A stretch of DNA of 64,000 nucleotides from Vreelandella zhanjiangensis DSM 21076 (GCF_000377665.1 NZ_KB898647.1:437559-501558); one strand, 5' to 3'. Shown: positions 41,771 to 50,893, counted from the first letter of the stretch. The notes: generated by a model from the sequence alone, not told the origin. Numbers and translations: made by a program.

Positions 41771-43447
41771 TTAGAGCTTGGCCTGGGCTTCCCGCGCTTG
41801 AATAAAGTAGTTGCGTAAACGCATCAATGAATCTTCATCCCAACCGGGCGGCTCAGAAAGCGCCGCCCAGGCATCAATATAATGCTCCGCTGCAATCTCA
41901 TGACCAAAGCCTGGGGGCGCGCTTCCGGTCGCCAGGTCTGCCAGTAACTGCAGCATTGTCACCACTGGGTACCAGCGCAGTTCAGAAGAAACATCGGGTC
42001 CACGCGGTTCACGCATCCAGGCCGGTTCACGCCAGAATGCAGCCGGTTCAAAAAACGTGATGGGGTCGCTGGCATATTGTAGATACGCAATACGAAAATC
42101 TCCCCATTCCCCCGGTGCTTCCTGAAGCCCTTGTGTCTGGTTCATAAAGCGAACTACTGAACCATTGCGAAACGTGGGCAGCCAAGCTGGTGAGCCGGGA
42201 TCACGGCCTGCTGTAACGCTCTTCCAGGTGTCGCTTCTAAACGGTGGGCCGATCCATAAGGCGCCGTTGAAAGGGTCATCGATAATATCGTAGAGATCAA
42301 ACGAAAGATCCGAGTTGAGCGCGCCTAAACTGAGGCCAAACAGGTATAGCCGAGGGCGCTCGCTGCTGGGGAGGCTAGACCAGTAGTTATATACCGCTGT
42401 AAATAACGCACGGGCATTTTCGACGCCGTACTCGGCTTCAGCAATAAGCGATAGGTGGCTTGGCAGATAGGAGTATTGAGCCGTAATCGTGGCGATGTCG
42501 CCGCGGTGTAGATACTCCACCGTATTCTGGGAGCCTGGATCTATCCAGCCGCGCCCTGTGGGGGTGGCTAGTACTAATACAGAGCGCTCAAAACCGCCTA
42601 CCCGAATCAATTCTGCCAGAGCTAGTTCTGCTCGCTCGGTGGGTGTTTCAGCAGCGTTAAGGCCCACATAAACGCGGATAGGGTCAACAGCCTCTTCGCC
42701 AAGAAAGTCACCGATTTGCGCGCCGTCAGGCCCTTCGGTAACAAAGCGGCGGCCACGGCTACCTAACGCTTCCCAGCTAATTAATGATTCAGCACTGCCG
42801 GGTTTCATGGGGTCTTCAGGAGGGGAGAGGTCGCTTTGCATCAGCTCATCTACCTGCTGATAAGAGCGGTCGGCCACCTTTAGCGCATACGAGAAGAGAA
42901 TGCCTTCGATAACGAGCCAAAACAACGCAATAGCCGCTACCGTGCCCAGCACATAGGCCACTCGTCGGGGCAGGATATAAGCCAGCTTGCGAGAAAGCAG
43001 CCGGAAGGTACGCTTAAAAAGCAGCGCCATAAGCATTAAAAACGCAAACACTCCCAGGGTAATTAAAGCGATGGAAAAAGGGTGGGTACCGCTAGCTGGC
43101 TCCATCGCCATGAGCTGGCGAATACTGTTTTGCCATTCGGCGGTTCGCCATAAAAAAATGCCAGCGATGCTCAGGGATGCGGCGGCGGCTAACCAATGGA
43201 AATACGTTTCCACCCGCGCATTGGGCTCCGGTAAATGCAGATAGCGCCAAAGCCCATGCCCCATTACCCCTAGGGCGTAGCCTGCGGTAAAACTAAGCCC
43301 CGACACGATGCCCTGTGCGATGAATGGGCGGGGTACAAGGCTTGGCGTTAGCGAAAACGCAAAGAAAAGCGTGCCTATTACTAAGCCTATGCCTGAAAAA
43401 CGCGCAAGGTGCGAGATAATCCATTGCCGCTGACTGCTTAGTTCCAT
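41771..43447 (-). CDS. Membrane-anchored alpha/beta hydrolase, DUF2319-like
   Basis: A 558-residue protein. The N-terminal part has about five membrane helices (about 17-200, including PRPFIAQGIVSGLSFTAGYA). The C-terminal part, an alpha/beta-hydrolase_9 type domain, carries the nucleophile in LFGLSLGAL (S373) and a segment YVGLNAAETPTERAELALAE. Family members occur in actinobacteria and halophilic proteobacteria, substrate unknown. The domain order membrane part then hydrolase is the normal one. Confidence 0.88.
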   Translation of the reverse strand: MELSSQRQWIISHLARFSGIGLVIGTLFFAFSLTPSLVPRPFIAQGIVSGLSFTAGYALGVMGHGLWRYLHLPEPNARVETYFHWLAAAASLSIAGIFLWRTAEWQNSIRQLMAMEPASGTHPFSIALITLGVFAFLMLMALLFKRTFRLLSRKLAYILPRRVAYVLGTVAAIALFWLVIEGILFSYALKVADRSYQQVDELMQSDLSPPEDPMKPGSAESLISWEALGSRGRRFVTEGPDGAQIGDFLGEEAVDPIRVYVGLNAAETPTERAELALAELIRVGGFERSVLVLATPTGRGWIDPGSQNTVEYLHRGDIATITAQYSYLPSHLSLIAEAEYGVENARALFTAVYNYWSSLPSSERPRLYLFGLSLGALNSDLSFDLYDIIDDPFNGALWIGPPFRSDTWKSVTAGRDPGSPAWLPTFRNGSVVRFMNQTQGLQEAPGEWGDFRIAYLQYASDPITFFEPAAFWREPAWMREPRGPDVSSELRWYPVVTMLQLLADLATGSAPPGFGHEIAAEHYIDAWAALSEPPGWDEDSLMRLRNYFIQAREAQAKL

Positions 43448-43519
43448 TGTTTACCCATTGGCCAATGTCAGGCGTATTAACGATGGTATTCAAACGCCGT
43501 GTGCGTCATAGAGTATTAG

Positions 43520-43700
43520 AATCGGCCGCACAGTAAAACGCTGCATGGCTTTTTGCGGGCCCCACTTCGGGTGAAGAGAACATTCTTATGCTGATACGTG
43601 GGCGCCTAGGTAGGAGCATGTCGAATGCCTCTGCCTAGGGCATGCTCGGGCATAAATCCTATGTACAAAAAAAGCGCCCTCAACTGAGGACGCTTTTTTG
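43520..43700 (+). ncRNA. Possible structured small RNA ending in a terminator
   Basis: A good terminator (AAAAAGCG and CGCTTTTTT around a CCTCA/TGAGG stem, 43667-43699) follows no plus-strand gene. The preceding 150 bases contain GC-rich pairable segments, for example GGAGCATG and CATGCTC, and two CCTAGG boxes. This suggests an independent transcript. 6S RNA and SRP RNA were compared by eye and do not match. No clear promoter was found. Confidence 0.3.
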
Positions 43701-44439
43701 TTACCTTGCTCTTCCATGATGTTGCGTTGCTCATCCTGAGCCATCATTCCCTTGTGTGCGGTTTCCTTGCCGCGAACAATACAAACAATAGAGAATAGTT
43801 AAGCAATGTACAAGTAAAAATTGTAACGTTATTGTACGAAAGCGTTGCGATACTGAGTTAAAGCGATAATGAAGCGTATTTTTGCAGATAAAAGCCCTGA
43901 TAAATGGGTTTTCTGCTTATTTTTTGTTCAGCTTTAAAGTGTCGCATTATACAAAGGTATAATATTGACGTGCGGCCAAAAGCATTTTTCGCTTGAAAAT
44001 TTCTGGGATGCTTTTGAGTAAGGGGAGGTGGGTAAACCTGCCAGTGAGAAAAGTATTCACAAAAATTAGCATACCGACACCTAACTATACTATGGGTTCT
44101 CATTATAGCTAGCTTTCAAACGGTGGTTTGGAGCTAATTAATTGATTGACCTATTTTTATGATTAAATTCAATACCTATTGACTTCTATCGATTAGTTTT
44201 TAATATATAACTATATGGTACGTTTTATATTAGTTTTACCTAGAAAAAAGCATTAATCGGTTATTTTTACGGGCTATAAGGCCAAAAAGATATAAGATGA
44301 AGATATCTTTTATTATTTAAATAATTTTTCCAATATTGATTTAGACATTGATTTTAATTAGAAAAATAAACTAGTTAGAATATGAACTATATTTTTGTAA
44401 AAAATTATTATTTTTAACTTTTCATAACCTGGGTTAGAT
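43701..44439. other. Long AT-rich region without a supportable gene
   Basis: About 740 bp, strongly AT-rich from 44100 on. An 81-codon reading frame at 43858-44103 has no ribosome site or family pattern. TTGACT and TAATAT 16 bases apart (44179-44206) look like a promoter, but no gene starts near. The region leads into the first CsrB-like RNA; GacA/UvrY-controlled RNA genes often have long AT-rich upstream regions. Confidence 0.5.
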
Positions 44440-44610
44440 CATTCAGACGCTTTAAGGTCCATTGTAACGACATGGCGCAAGGACAGCGCAGGAAGGAAGA
44501 GCAAATAAGGATATTTGCGGTATACAAGGAAGCATGAACAGGATGTTCATGAAGCAAGATTAAGGACGAACTAAATCACCCCCGGCCAGTAATGGCCGGG
44601 GGTTTTTTTA
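44440..44610 (+). ncRNA. CsrB/RsmZ-type regulatory RNA, copy A
   Basis: Between about 44440 and a strong terminator there are seven GGA motifs (from 44481 to 44566). Two lie in the loops of perfect hairpins: GCAAATA-AGGA-TATTTGC at 44501-44518 and CATGAACA-GGA-TGTTCATG at 44533-44551. Loop-exposed AGGA/ANGGA is the binding site of CsrA/RsmA, and many such sites in a short terminated RNA define the CsrB/RsmY/RsmZ class. The 5' end is an estimate. No perfect GacA box (TGTAAG..CTTACA) was found upstream. Confidence 0.7.
44579..44609 (+). terminator. Terminator of CsrB-like RNA A
   Basis: Nine-base stem CCCCCGGCC / GGCCGGGGG, loop AGTAAT, then seven T. Confidence 0.93.
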
Positions 44611-44642
44611 CGTTTAAAATTTACGGAATCTTATATATTTAT

Positions 44643-46097
44643 TTAAGGTGTAGGTAAGAGTAACGGCATAATAAAATAAACAAATAGCGTAATGGCAATC
44701 GCGCTTACGATATTCATGGCAAAGCCTGCTTTGGCCATTTGTTTAATAGTAATACGCCCTGTTGAAAAGACGGCCGCGTTGGGTGGCGTCGAAATAGGCA
44801 GCATAAATGCACACGTCGTCGCCAGCGCAACTGCCACCATTAAGCCTAATGGGTTGCCGGTAGTGATCGCCGCAGCCATGCCTGCAGTGATAGGTAGCGC
44901 CATATTGGCCGTCGCTGTATTCGAGATAATCTCGGTCAAGAACAGCATTAACAGCACCATAATCAACAGTAGCCAGAAGTAGTTCACGCCATCTAGCAGT
45001 TGGAGTTGATTGCTGATCCAGCCGGTTAAGTCGCTTGCGACAAATGCCGCGGCCAGCGTCATGCCGCCACCCCAGAGAATGAACAGCCCCCACGGCAAGC
45101 TTTTCATATCGTCCCACACCAGCAGGGCCCGTTTCTCGTTGTGAGCGGGAATCACGAACAGCGCAATGGCGGCGGTTACCGCGATCAGCGTATCGTTAAT
45201 AGGAAGATCGAAAAACGGTGCCAGCCAGCCGCGTAATGCCCAGGCCAGCGCGGTCACCACAAACACACCTAAAACACGCTTTTCTTCCTGGCTCATGGGG
45301 CCTAAAGACGCTAGCTCCTGAGCGACAAAATCAATTTCAAGCGGTGTATTGGGTACCTTGGCATAGATTCGGGTGAGGTAAACATACAGTACCGCCAGCA
45401 GAATCAGGGTTAACGGCAGCGCAAAAATCATCCACTGCAGGAAGCTGATTTCCACGCCTTCAAAAAACTGGGGAATCATCGCGACTACAATAGCGTTGGG
45501 TACCGAGCCGATAATCGTTGCCAACCCGCCTATAGAGGCCGAGTAAGCAACGGTTAGGAGCAAAATACGCGCAAAGCTATCGCGCTGATTGCGATCAAAC
45601 TGGTCGCGTTCGTCCAGCTCACTGGTAAGCGCGACGGCAATGGGCAACATCATAAGTGCCGTGGCGGCATTTGAGATCCACATGGATAGAAACGCCGAGG
45701 CAATCAAAACCCCCAGCACGATGCTGCGCAGGCTATTGCCAATGCGATTAACAATGGCCAGCGCAATACGCCGGTGCAGGTTCCAGCGCTCAATGGCAAT
45801 CGCCAGAATAAACCCGCCCATGTACATATAGATAACCGGGTTGGCGTAGCCCACCACGGCTTCATCCAGCACCATCACGCCGCTTAAGGGCAGCACTAAC
45901 ATAGGCAGGAAAGACGTAATGGGAATAGGTACGGGCTCGGTTACCCACCAAGTGCCCATCCAAACCGTTAAGGCGAGAACCGTCCGCGGCGCAGGATCAA
46001 TCAACGTGTCGGGCAGTATTAGCTGGATCAATATAAAAAGGAGTGGCCCTGCTAGTAATGGCACCCAGTGGCGCCAATTCGATAATGACATTCCCAT
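44643..46097 (-). CDS. DASS (SLC13) family anion/Na+ symporter
   Basis: Sodium-coupled dicarboxylate carrier of 484 residues with eleven to twelve membrane helices. Typical segments: WWVTEPVPIPITSFLPMLVLPLSGVM, SIGGLATIIGSVPNAIV (the SNT-like substrate loop), LTEIISNTATANMALPI with the second SNT motif, and ISTPPNAAVFSTGRI near the end. Likely substrates are succinate, malate or similar acids. AGGAGAGG precedes the ATG. It is flanked on both sides by CsrB-like RNA genes running the opposite way. Confidence 0.92.
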   Translation of the reverse strand: MGMSLSNWRHWVPLLAGPLLFILIQLILPDTLIDPAPRTVLALTVWMGTWWVTEPVPIPITSFLPMLVLPLSGVMVLDEAVVGYANPVIYMYMGGFILAIAIERWNLHRRIALAIVNRIGNSLRSIVLGVLIASAFLSMWISNAATALMMLPIAVALTSELDERDQFDRNQRDSFARILLLTVAYSASIGGLATIIGSVPNAIVVAMIPQFFEGVEISFLQWMIFALPLTLILLAVLYVYLTRIYAKVPNTPLEIDFVAQELASLGPMSQEEKRVLGVFVVTALAWALRGWLAPFFDLPINDTLIAVTAAIALFVIPAHNEKRALLVWDDMKSLPWGLFILWGGGMTLAAAFVASDLTGWISNQLQLLDGVNYFWLLLIMVLLMLFLTEIISNTATANMALPITAGMAAAITTGNPLGLMVAVALATTCAFMLPISTPPNAAVFSTGRITIKQMAKAGFAMNIVSAIAITLFVYFIMPLLLPTP

Positions 46098-46349
46098 ACG
46101 CCTCTCCTGACGCTACAGCATGAATTTATTAGCAATCTGCTAACCATAAGGAGAAAGCATGCTACCACTTTCGTTTATACTCCGTTGGTCGAAAGGGATA
46201 GACTTTGGTATTAGGGTGGGCGCGTTAACCGCCCTCTGTTTTTAGCAGGCGTGAGAATAATAAAGCGAACTTATCTGGCGCAAATTACAGCGTGTCTGGT
46301 GGATTTTTTTTAAATTTATTATCCTGAATTAATGTATCTGACACATTTA
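46098..46349. other. Intergenic region upstream of the DASS gene and RNA B
   Basis: About 250 bp holding the presumed divergent control regions of the DASS carrier (minus) and the CsrB-like RNA B (plus). No ORF or repeat is evident. An AT-rich run at 46305-46325 is the only marked feature. Confidence 0.4.
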
Positions 46350-46505
46350 AGGTTCAAGGTAGGCAGTACCACAAGGAAGGTGGCCAGGAAGAACAAGCAA
46401 GGAGTGCTTGAGTTGCCCAGGGATGCACGAACAGGATGTTTGTGAGGAAATATTACGGAGGACCTGATAAAGCCCCGGCCGATCATTGGCCGGGGCTTTT
46501 TTTTA
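46350..46505 (+). ncRNA. CsrB/RsmZ-type regulatory RNA, copy B
   Basis: Eight GGA motifs lie between 46375 and 46462. Loop-displayed examples are CAAGCA-AGGAG-TGCTTG at 46394-46410 and CACGAACA-GGA-TGTTTGTG at 46426-46444, the second nearly the same as in copy A. A strong terminator closes the gene. Expected role: sequester CsrA/RsmA and so relieve repression of its targets. The 5' end is estimated. Confidence 0.7.
46471..46504 (+). terminator. Terminator of CsrB-like RNA B
   Basis: Ten-base stem AGCCCCGGCC / GGCCGGGGCT with a seven-base loop and a run of eight T. Confidence 0.93.
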
Positions 46506-46551
46506 TGTCAGGTGTACTGACATCAGAGCATTGTTATTCAACATAAAACGC

Positions 46552-47865
46552 TTATTTTTTGTCACTGCTTTCAGACGTTACCGTCTCTGACTTTGCGTTC
46601 TCAGATTTTATGTTCTCAAGCTCTGCGCTCTCAGGTTTTGCATGACCCTGATGGCTAAGCGGGCTTGCCTGATCCAGGCGCGGGTGATTATCCAAAAATT
46701 CACGCTCAAGGTTAGGCAGTTTATCCAGCGCCAGCAGGGTATGGGTAAGCGCATGGATCGCTGCCAGAACATCCTTGGTATTGCCGGTTTCCGAGATGGT
46801 GTGCATGTTACGAATCGGGAAGCCGATAGAGGTGGCGGCGCTATCAATAGAGGCCAATACGCCCGCCATACCGTCAGTACCCGTATCCACACCCACCATA
46901 TCGCGCTGAATGGGAATATCCTGCTCTTTAGCGGCGCTGGCGATGATGCGATTCAACTGCTCGCTGGCAATGGAGCCGACCGACATCGTAAAGCCTTTGC
47001 CCATTTCCAGCGGCTGCATACGCTTATCGCCGATACCCGGAGCGGCTACGTAGTCGTGGTTTACGTCTACACCAATCAACGCGTCGGGTTTTAGCTCACC
47101 GGCCATGACTCGGCTACCAAAACGGCCAATCTCTTCGTAGCTTGCAATGGCAAACATGACGCGCACGTTATCAGTGCCGCCTGCTTCGGCGATCAACCGC
47201 GCGACTTCAGCGGTCACAAAGCAGCCCAAGCCGTTATCCAGGTAGGCGCCGTAGAAGGTATCGGGGCTGAAGCCGGGGCGAATAGGGCGGTCAAAAATAA
47301 TCGAGTCACCCGGGCGCACGCCTAGATTAAGCACTTGCTGCTTTTTGTTCTCGCCGTGAATCTGCAGGTCCAGATAGATCTGCTCTTTCTTGATGCCCTT
47401 GTCGCCAGTGCGCGCCGCTGGGTCGGAAAAGTGAATGGCGCCTAGCGCTTCAACGGTACCACCTTCAATCGAACGGTAGCTGCCGGGTTTTTCAGGGTCT
47501 TCACTGAACAGTTTCACTTCATGACCGATCAGTACAGAAGGCAAAAACGAATCGGTGTTGATCCAGATTTTGCCGTCTTCGCCAATTGAGCGTACCTGCA
47601 TCCGAATCTTGTCCGCATGGCCGATAATCATAACCTTGAACATATCATCGCGGTCAGGGTGGGTATCCAACACCACGCCTGCGTTGCCCTTGAACTGGTG
47701 AAGGTGCCAGCTGTCAGGGGCAAACGTTTCGAAGTAAGGCTTTAAGACGCCGTAGGTCATTGCCCCTTCCAGGCCAACCGGGCTAGGGGCGGCCAGAATG
47801 TCGCGCATCAGCTTGAACTGTGCTTCCGGCATGGACTGCGTCCAGGGTTTTGCAGTATCACTCAT
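46552..47865 (-). CDS. M42-family metallopeptidase with a repetitive C-terminal tail
   Basis: Di-metal aminopeptidase-like protein of 437 residues. Likely metal ligands and catalytic residues: H83-x-D85 (IIGHADK), D210 (AYLDNGLG), E244/E245 (SYEEIGRFG), D267 (GVDVNHD) and H355 (RNMHTISE). Related to the M42 hydrolases found with osmoprotectant dipeptide genes, but those partners are not adjacent. Residues about 408-432 form a five-residue repeat (NAKPE, SAELE, NIKSE, NAKSE, TVTSE) beyond the enzyme domain, encoded by a 15-bp tandem DNA repeat. Confidence 0.85.
   Translation of the reverse strand: MSDTAKPWTQSMPEAQFKLMRDILAAPSPVGLEGAMTYGVLKPYFETFAPDSWHLHQFKGNAGVVLDTHPDRDDMFKVMIIGHADKIRMQVRSIGEDGKIWINTDSFLPSVLIGHEVKLFSEDPEKPGSYRSIEGGTVEALGAIHFSDPAARTGDKGIKKEQIYLDLQIHGENKKQQVLNLGVRPGDSIIFDRPIRPGFSPDTFYGAYLDNGLGCFVTAEVARLIAEAGGTDNVRVMFAIASYEEIGRFGSRVMAGELKPDALIGVDVNHDYVAAPGIGDKRMQPLEMGKGFTMSVGSIASEQLNRIIASAAKEQDIPIQRDMVGVDTGTDGMAGVLASIDSAATSIGFPIRNMHTISETGNTKDVLAAIHALTHTLLALDKLPNLEREFLDNHPRLDQASPLSHQGHAKPESAELENIKSENAKSETVTSESSDKK
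46571..46645. repeat. 15-bp coding tandem repeat at the 3' end of the M42 gene
   Basis: Plus-strand units TCAGACGTTACCGTC, TCTGACTTTGCGTTC, TCAGATTTTATGTTC, TCAAGCTCTGCGCTC and TCAGGTTTTGCATGA. Each encodes five residues ending in Glu. Confidence 0.7.
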
Positions 47866-47993
47866 CTAAACTCTCCAAGTGGTCATCTGTGTGTCTAGTC
47901 TGCCAGATTAATAAGGTTGTTCCACTATTAGACGGTGTGGACTTGGCTATGTACACGTAATATGCAGGCTAATCATTTAGAAACAACGACCAG

Positions 47994-48022
47994 CACCGTG
48001 ATAAACAACACGTAATAAACAA
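47994..48022. repeat. 15/14-bp duplication upstream of the MFS gene
   Basis: CACCGTGATAAACAA is followed by CACGTAATAAACAA, ending 17 bp before the ATG, so it abuts the AGGAGAG ribosome site. Confidence 0.65.
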
Positions 48023-48039
48023 CAGTAACAGGAGAGAGC

Positions 48040-49266
48040 ATGGGCACGGCATCGCTACGCGTTCAGCGCTATAAGGTATTGCTGGCGGGCGTTTTCAGTC
48101 AGCTTTTGTGCGTAGGGATCGCCCGCTTTGCCTATACGCCGTTACTGCCGGTCATGCAGCAGCACACCTGGATGGGCGATGCCGATGGCGGTTGGTTGGC
48201 GGCGCTTAACTATGCGGGCTATATGCTGGGCGCGGTGCTGGCGGCCTCTATCCGCAGTATCTATATCAAAGACACCCTGTATCGTATTGGCCTGGTGCTC
48301 GCGGTGCTGACGACCGTGGGCATGGCGCTGACGGATCACTTCTGGCTATGGGCGGGGCTGCGCTTTTTCGCAGGCCTTTCCAGCAGCGCCGCCATGCTTT
48401 TGGCGTCTGGGTTAATCCTTCACTGGCTGATGCATCACCAGCAGCGGGGCGAACTGGGCATACATTTTGCCGGGCTAGGGTTAGGCATTGTGCTGGCCGC
48501 CGTGGCGGTAGAGCTGATGCTTGCGCTCTCGTTTGACTGGCAGGCCCAGTGGTGGATTTTTGGCTTGTTGGGCGCCGTGCTGCTGATACCCGCCTGGCGC
48601 TGGTTGCCACGACCGGTCAAACCGGTTCCCGGCGCTCGCTCTAGTGAGCTGCCAACTGCGATGCCGCCATCGCGCACTTTTATGCGTTTAATGCTGCCTG
48701 CCTATTTCTGTGCCGGGTACGGCTATGTGATTAACGCCACGTTTATCGTCACCATTGTTGAGCGCGAACCGCTGCTTTCAGGGGCCGGTAACTGGACCTT
48801 TGCGGTGGTCGGCTTGGCGGCCGCGCCCGCCGTGATGCTGTGGGATCTGGTGGCCCGGCGGATTGGTTATTTAGGCGCGCTGATTGTGGCCATGTCGATA
48901 CAGGCGGTGGGGATCGTATTGCCCGCCATGTCTTCAAGCCTAGCGATTGTGCTGCTTAGCGCAGTGCTTTATGGCGGCACGTTTTTAGGCTGTGTGAGTT
49001 TGGTGCTGACCATGGCGGGCAGGCTTTACCCGGCAAGCCCGGCACGCTTGATGGGGCAGATGACGTTGGCGTATGGCGTCGCGCAGATTTTTGCGCCTGC
49101 CTTAACCGGCGTACTGGCCGAAGCTTCGGGCCACTATACTGTGGGCCTTTGGCTGGCCGGGGGCTTCGTGGCTTTAGGGGGGCTGCTATTGATATGGCTG
49201 CGGCGTGTGGATCAAACCGCGCAGCGCCTGGATGCCGAGGCAAAGGCACTCTCAGTGAGGAGCTAG
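48040..49266 (+). CDS. YbfB/YjiJ-type MFS transporter
   Basis: Major facilitator of 408 residues with twelve membrane helices. The start YKVLLAGVFSQLLCVGIARFAYTPLLPVM is the YbfB/YjiJ family pattern, with GWLAALNYAGYMLGAVLAA next. The second half has the CAGYGYVINATFIVTI segment. Substrate unknown. AGGAGAGAGC precedes the ATG. Confidence 0.9.
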   Translation: MGTASLRVQRYKVLLAGVFSQLLCVGIARFAYTPLLPVMQQHTWMGDADGGWLAALNYAGYMLGAVLAASIRSIYIKDTLYRIGLVLAVLTTVGMALTDHFWLWAGLRFFAGLSSSAAMLLASGLILHWLMHHQQRGELGIHFAGLGLGIVLAAVAVELMLALSFDWQAQWWIFGLLGAVLLIPAWRWLPRPVKPVPGARSSELPTAMPPSRTFMRLMLPAYFCAGYGYVINATFIVTIVEREPLLSGAGNWTFAVVGLAAAPAVMLWDLVARRIGYLGALIVAMSIQAVGIVLPAMSSSLAIVLLSAVLYGGTFLGCVSLVLTMAGRLYPASPARLMGQMTLAYGVAQIFAPALTGVLAEASGHYTVGLWLAGGFVALGGLLLIWLRRVDQTAQRLDAEAKALSVRS

Positions 49267-49313
49267 TGGAGATAGGTAGGGTCGCTGACATGGAGGCTGG
49301 GCGAAAGTTTTAA

Positions 49314-49365
49314 AACTGTTTATAAGAACCGTTTATAAGAACTGTTTATAAAAACTGTTAACAAG
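49314..49365. repeat. 13-bp tandem repeat, four units, upstream of the NSS gene
   Basis: AACTGTTTATAAG, AACCGTTTATAAG, AACTGTTTATAAA and AACTGTTAACAAG are contiguous, ending 64 bp before the start. Confidence 0.9.
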
Positions 49366-49429
49366 AGTTTTGTGCTTTTTAGTCGAAATCCTCTAGGATA
49401 AGCGCTTTTTTCATACCAGAAGGATAGTC

Positions 49430-50893
49430 ATGGCGTCTTCCGAGCAACCACGCATCCAGTGGCTAGGCCGTTGGGGATTTATGCTAGCGGCAACGGGTTC
49501 CGCCGTTGGGCTAGGCAATATCTGGAAATTTCCGTATATCACCGGCGAGTATGGTGGCGGCGCGTTTGTACTGGTGTATCTGGCGTGCATTTTTGCCGTG
49601 GGTGTGCCGGTGATGATGAGTGAGATTGCCTTTGGGCGGCGCGGACGTGGTAGCCCCATTGATGCGATTCGCCGGGTGGTGAATGAGTCCGGGCGTTCAT
49701 CGGCGTGGTCGTTGCTTGGCTGGATGGCCATGCTGTGCGGCTTTTTGATTCTATCGTTTTACGTAGTGGTAGCGGGCTGGTCGTTTTCCTACCTGTGGAA
49801 GATGCTGACCGGCGGCCTGGCGGGTACCAGCGTTGACGATATGGCCGCCGTTTTTGGGGCTAACAACGCCAATCCGCTCAACCTGGGCTTCTGGAGCACT
49901 CTGGTAACGTTGATCACCATGGTGATCGTAGGCAAAGGCGTTCAGGAAGGTATCGAAAAAAACGTCGGCTGGATGATGCCGGGCCTGGTCATTATGCTGC
50001 TGTTGCTGATTGTGTTTGGCATATTTTCCGGTGGCTTTGGCGATGCCGTCAGCTTTTTGTTCTCCTTTAAAGCGGGCAGCCTTTCAAGCGAGGGCATGTT
50101 GGCCGCCCTTGGCCATGCGTTCTTTACCCTTTCGCTTGCCTCTGGCGCTATTCTTACCTACGGAAGCTACCTGCCCAAGAGCGCTTCCATTGGGCGTACC
50201 ACTATCAGCGTGGCGATTGCAGATACGGCGGTTGCCCTGATGGCCGGGCTTGCAATCTTCCCGGTGATTTTTGCCAACGGTATGGACCCAGGCGAAGGCC
50301 CGGGGCTGATCTTTATGAGCCTGCCGCTGGCTTTCCAAGCGATGCCGCTAGGCACGCTGTTTGGGATTTTGTTTTTCGCCATGCTGTCGATGGCGGCGCT
50401 GACGTCTTCCATCTCGATGGTCGAAGCAACCGTTTCCTGGCTGTGCGATAACAAAGGGTTCTCACGTCGCAGTGCCGCGTGGAGCACGGGGATTGTGCTG
50501 TGGTTGATCAGTACTGCGGCCATGCTGTCATTTAACCTGGGGGCGGACTGGACGCTGGCAGGTAAAACCTTCTTTGATTGGCTGGACTACATCACCTCAC
50601 GCTGGATGATGCCGCTGGGCGGTTTAGGCACGGTGGTGCTGGCAGGTTTTGTGCTCAAGAATGAAACGTTCCGTGCAGAGCTGGGGCTTTCACCGCTGCC
50701 TTATACGCTGTGGCTTGCCATGGTGCGCTACGTAAGCCCGCTGGGCATTTTAGTTATTTTTGCCGATGCATTAGGTCTTTATACCGTTACCTTCTCTGCG
50801 CACTGGCCTTGGCTATTACTAATCTTGCTGGCCATGATGGTGCTGGGTGAGCTTTTTAGTCCGCGTTTGAAGCAGGCGTTAACGAAACGCTAA
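49430..50893 (+). CDS. Neurotransmitter:sodium symporter (NSS) family transporter
   Basis: LeuT-fold sodium-dependent amino acid transporter, 487 residues. The TM1 signature GSAVGLGNIWKFPYITGEYGGGAFVLVYL carries sodium- and substrate-site residues. GKGVQEGIEKNVGWMMPGLVIML and SLASGAILTYGSYLPKSASI are also typical. Substrate likely an amino acid or related amine. The last 38 bp overlap the convergent LBF_2804-like gene. Confidence 0.93.
   Translation: MASSEQPRIQWLGRWGFMLAATGSAVGLGNIWKFPYITGEYGGGAFVLVYLACIFAVGVPVMMSEIAFGRRGRGSPIDAIRRVVNESGRSSAWSLLGWMAMLCGFLILSFYVVVAGWSFSYLWKMLTGGLAGTSVDDMAAVFGANNANPLNLGFWSTLVTLITMVIVGKGVQEGIEKNVGWMMPGLVIMLLLLIVFGIFSGGFGDAVSFLFSFKAGSLSSEGMLAALGHAFFTLSLASGAILTYGSYLPKSASIGRTTISVAIADTAVALMAGLAIFPVIFANGMDPGEGPGLIFMSLPLAFQAMPLGTLFGILFFAMLSMAALTSSISMVEATVSWLCDNKGFSRRSAAWSTGIVLWLISTAAMLSFNLGADWTLAGKTFFDWLDYITSRWMMPLGGLGTVVLAGFVLKNETFRAELGLSPLPYTLWLAMVRYVSPLGILVIFADALGLYTVTFSAHWPWLLLILLAMMVLGELFSPRLKQALTKR

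Noticed and set aside
43520-43700. 6S RNA or SRP RNA
   Set aside because: No match to the conserved internal bulge of 6S, or to the GGAAG/AGCA tetraloop region of SRP RNA.
43858-44103. 81-codon minus-strand ORF in the AT-rich gap
   Set aside because: No ribosome site, no hydrophobic or domain pattern, and low-complexity AT-rich codon choice. Length is expected by chance in a 740-bp gene-free stretch.
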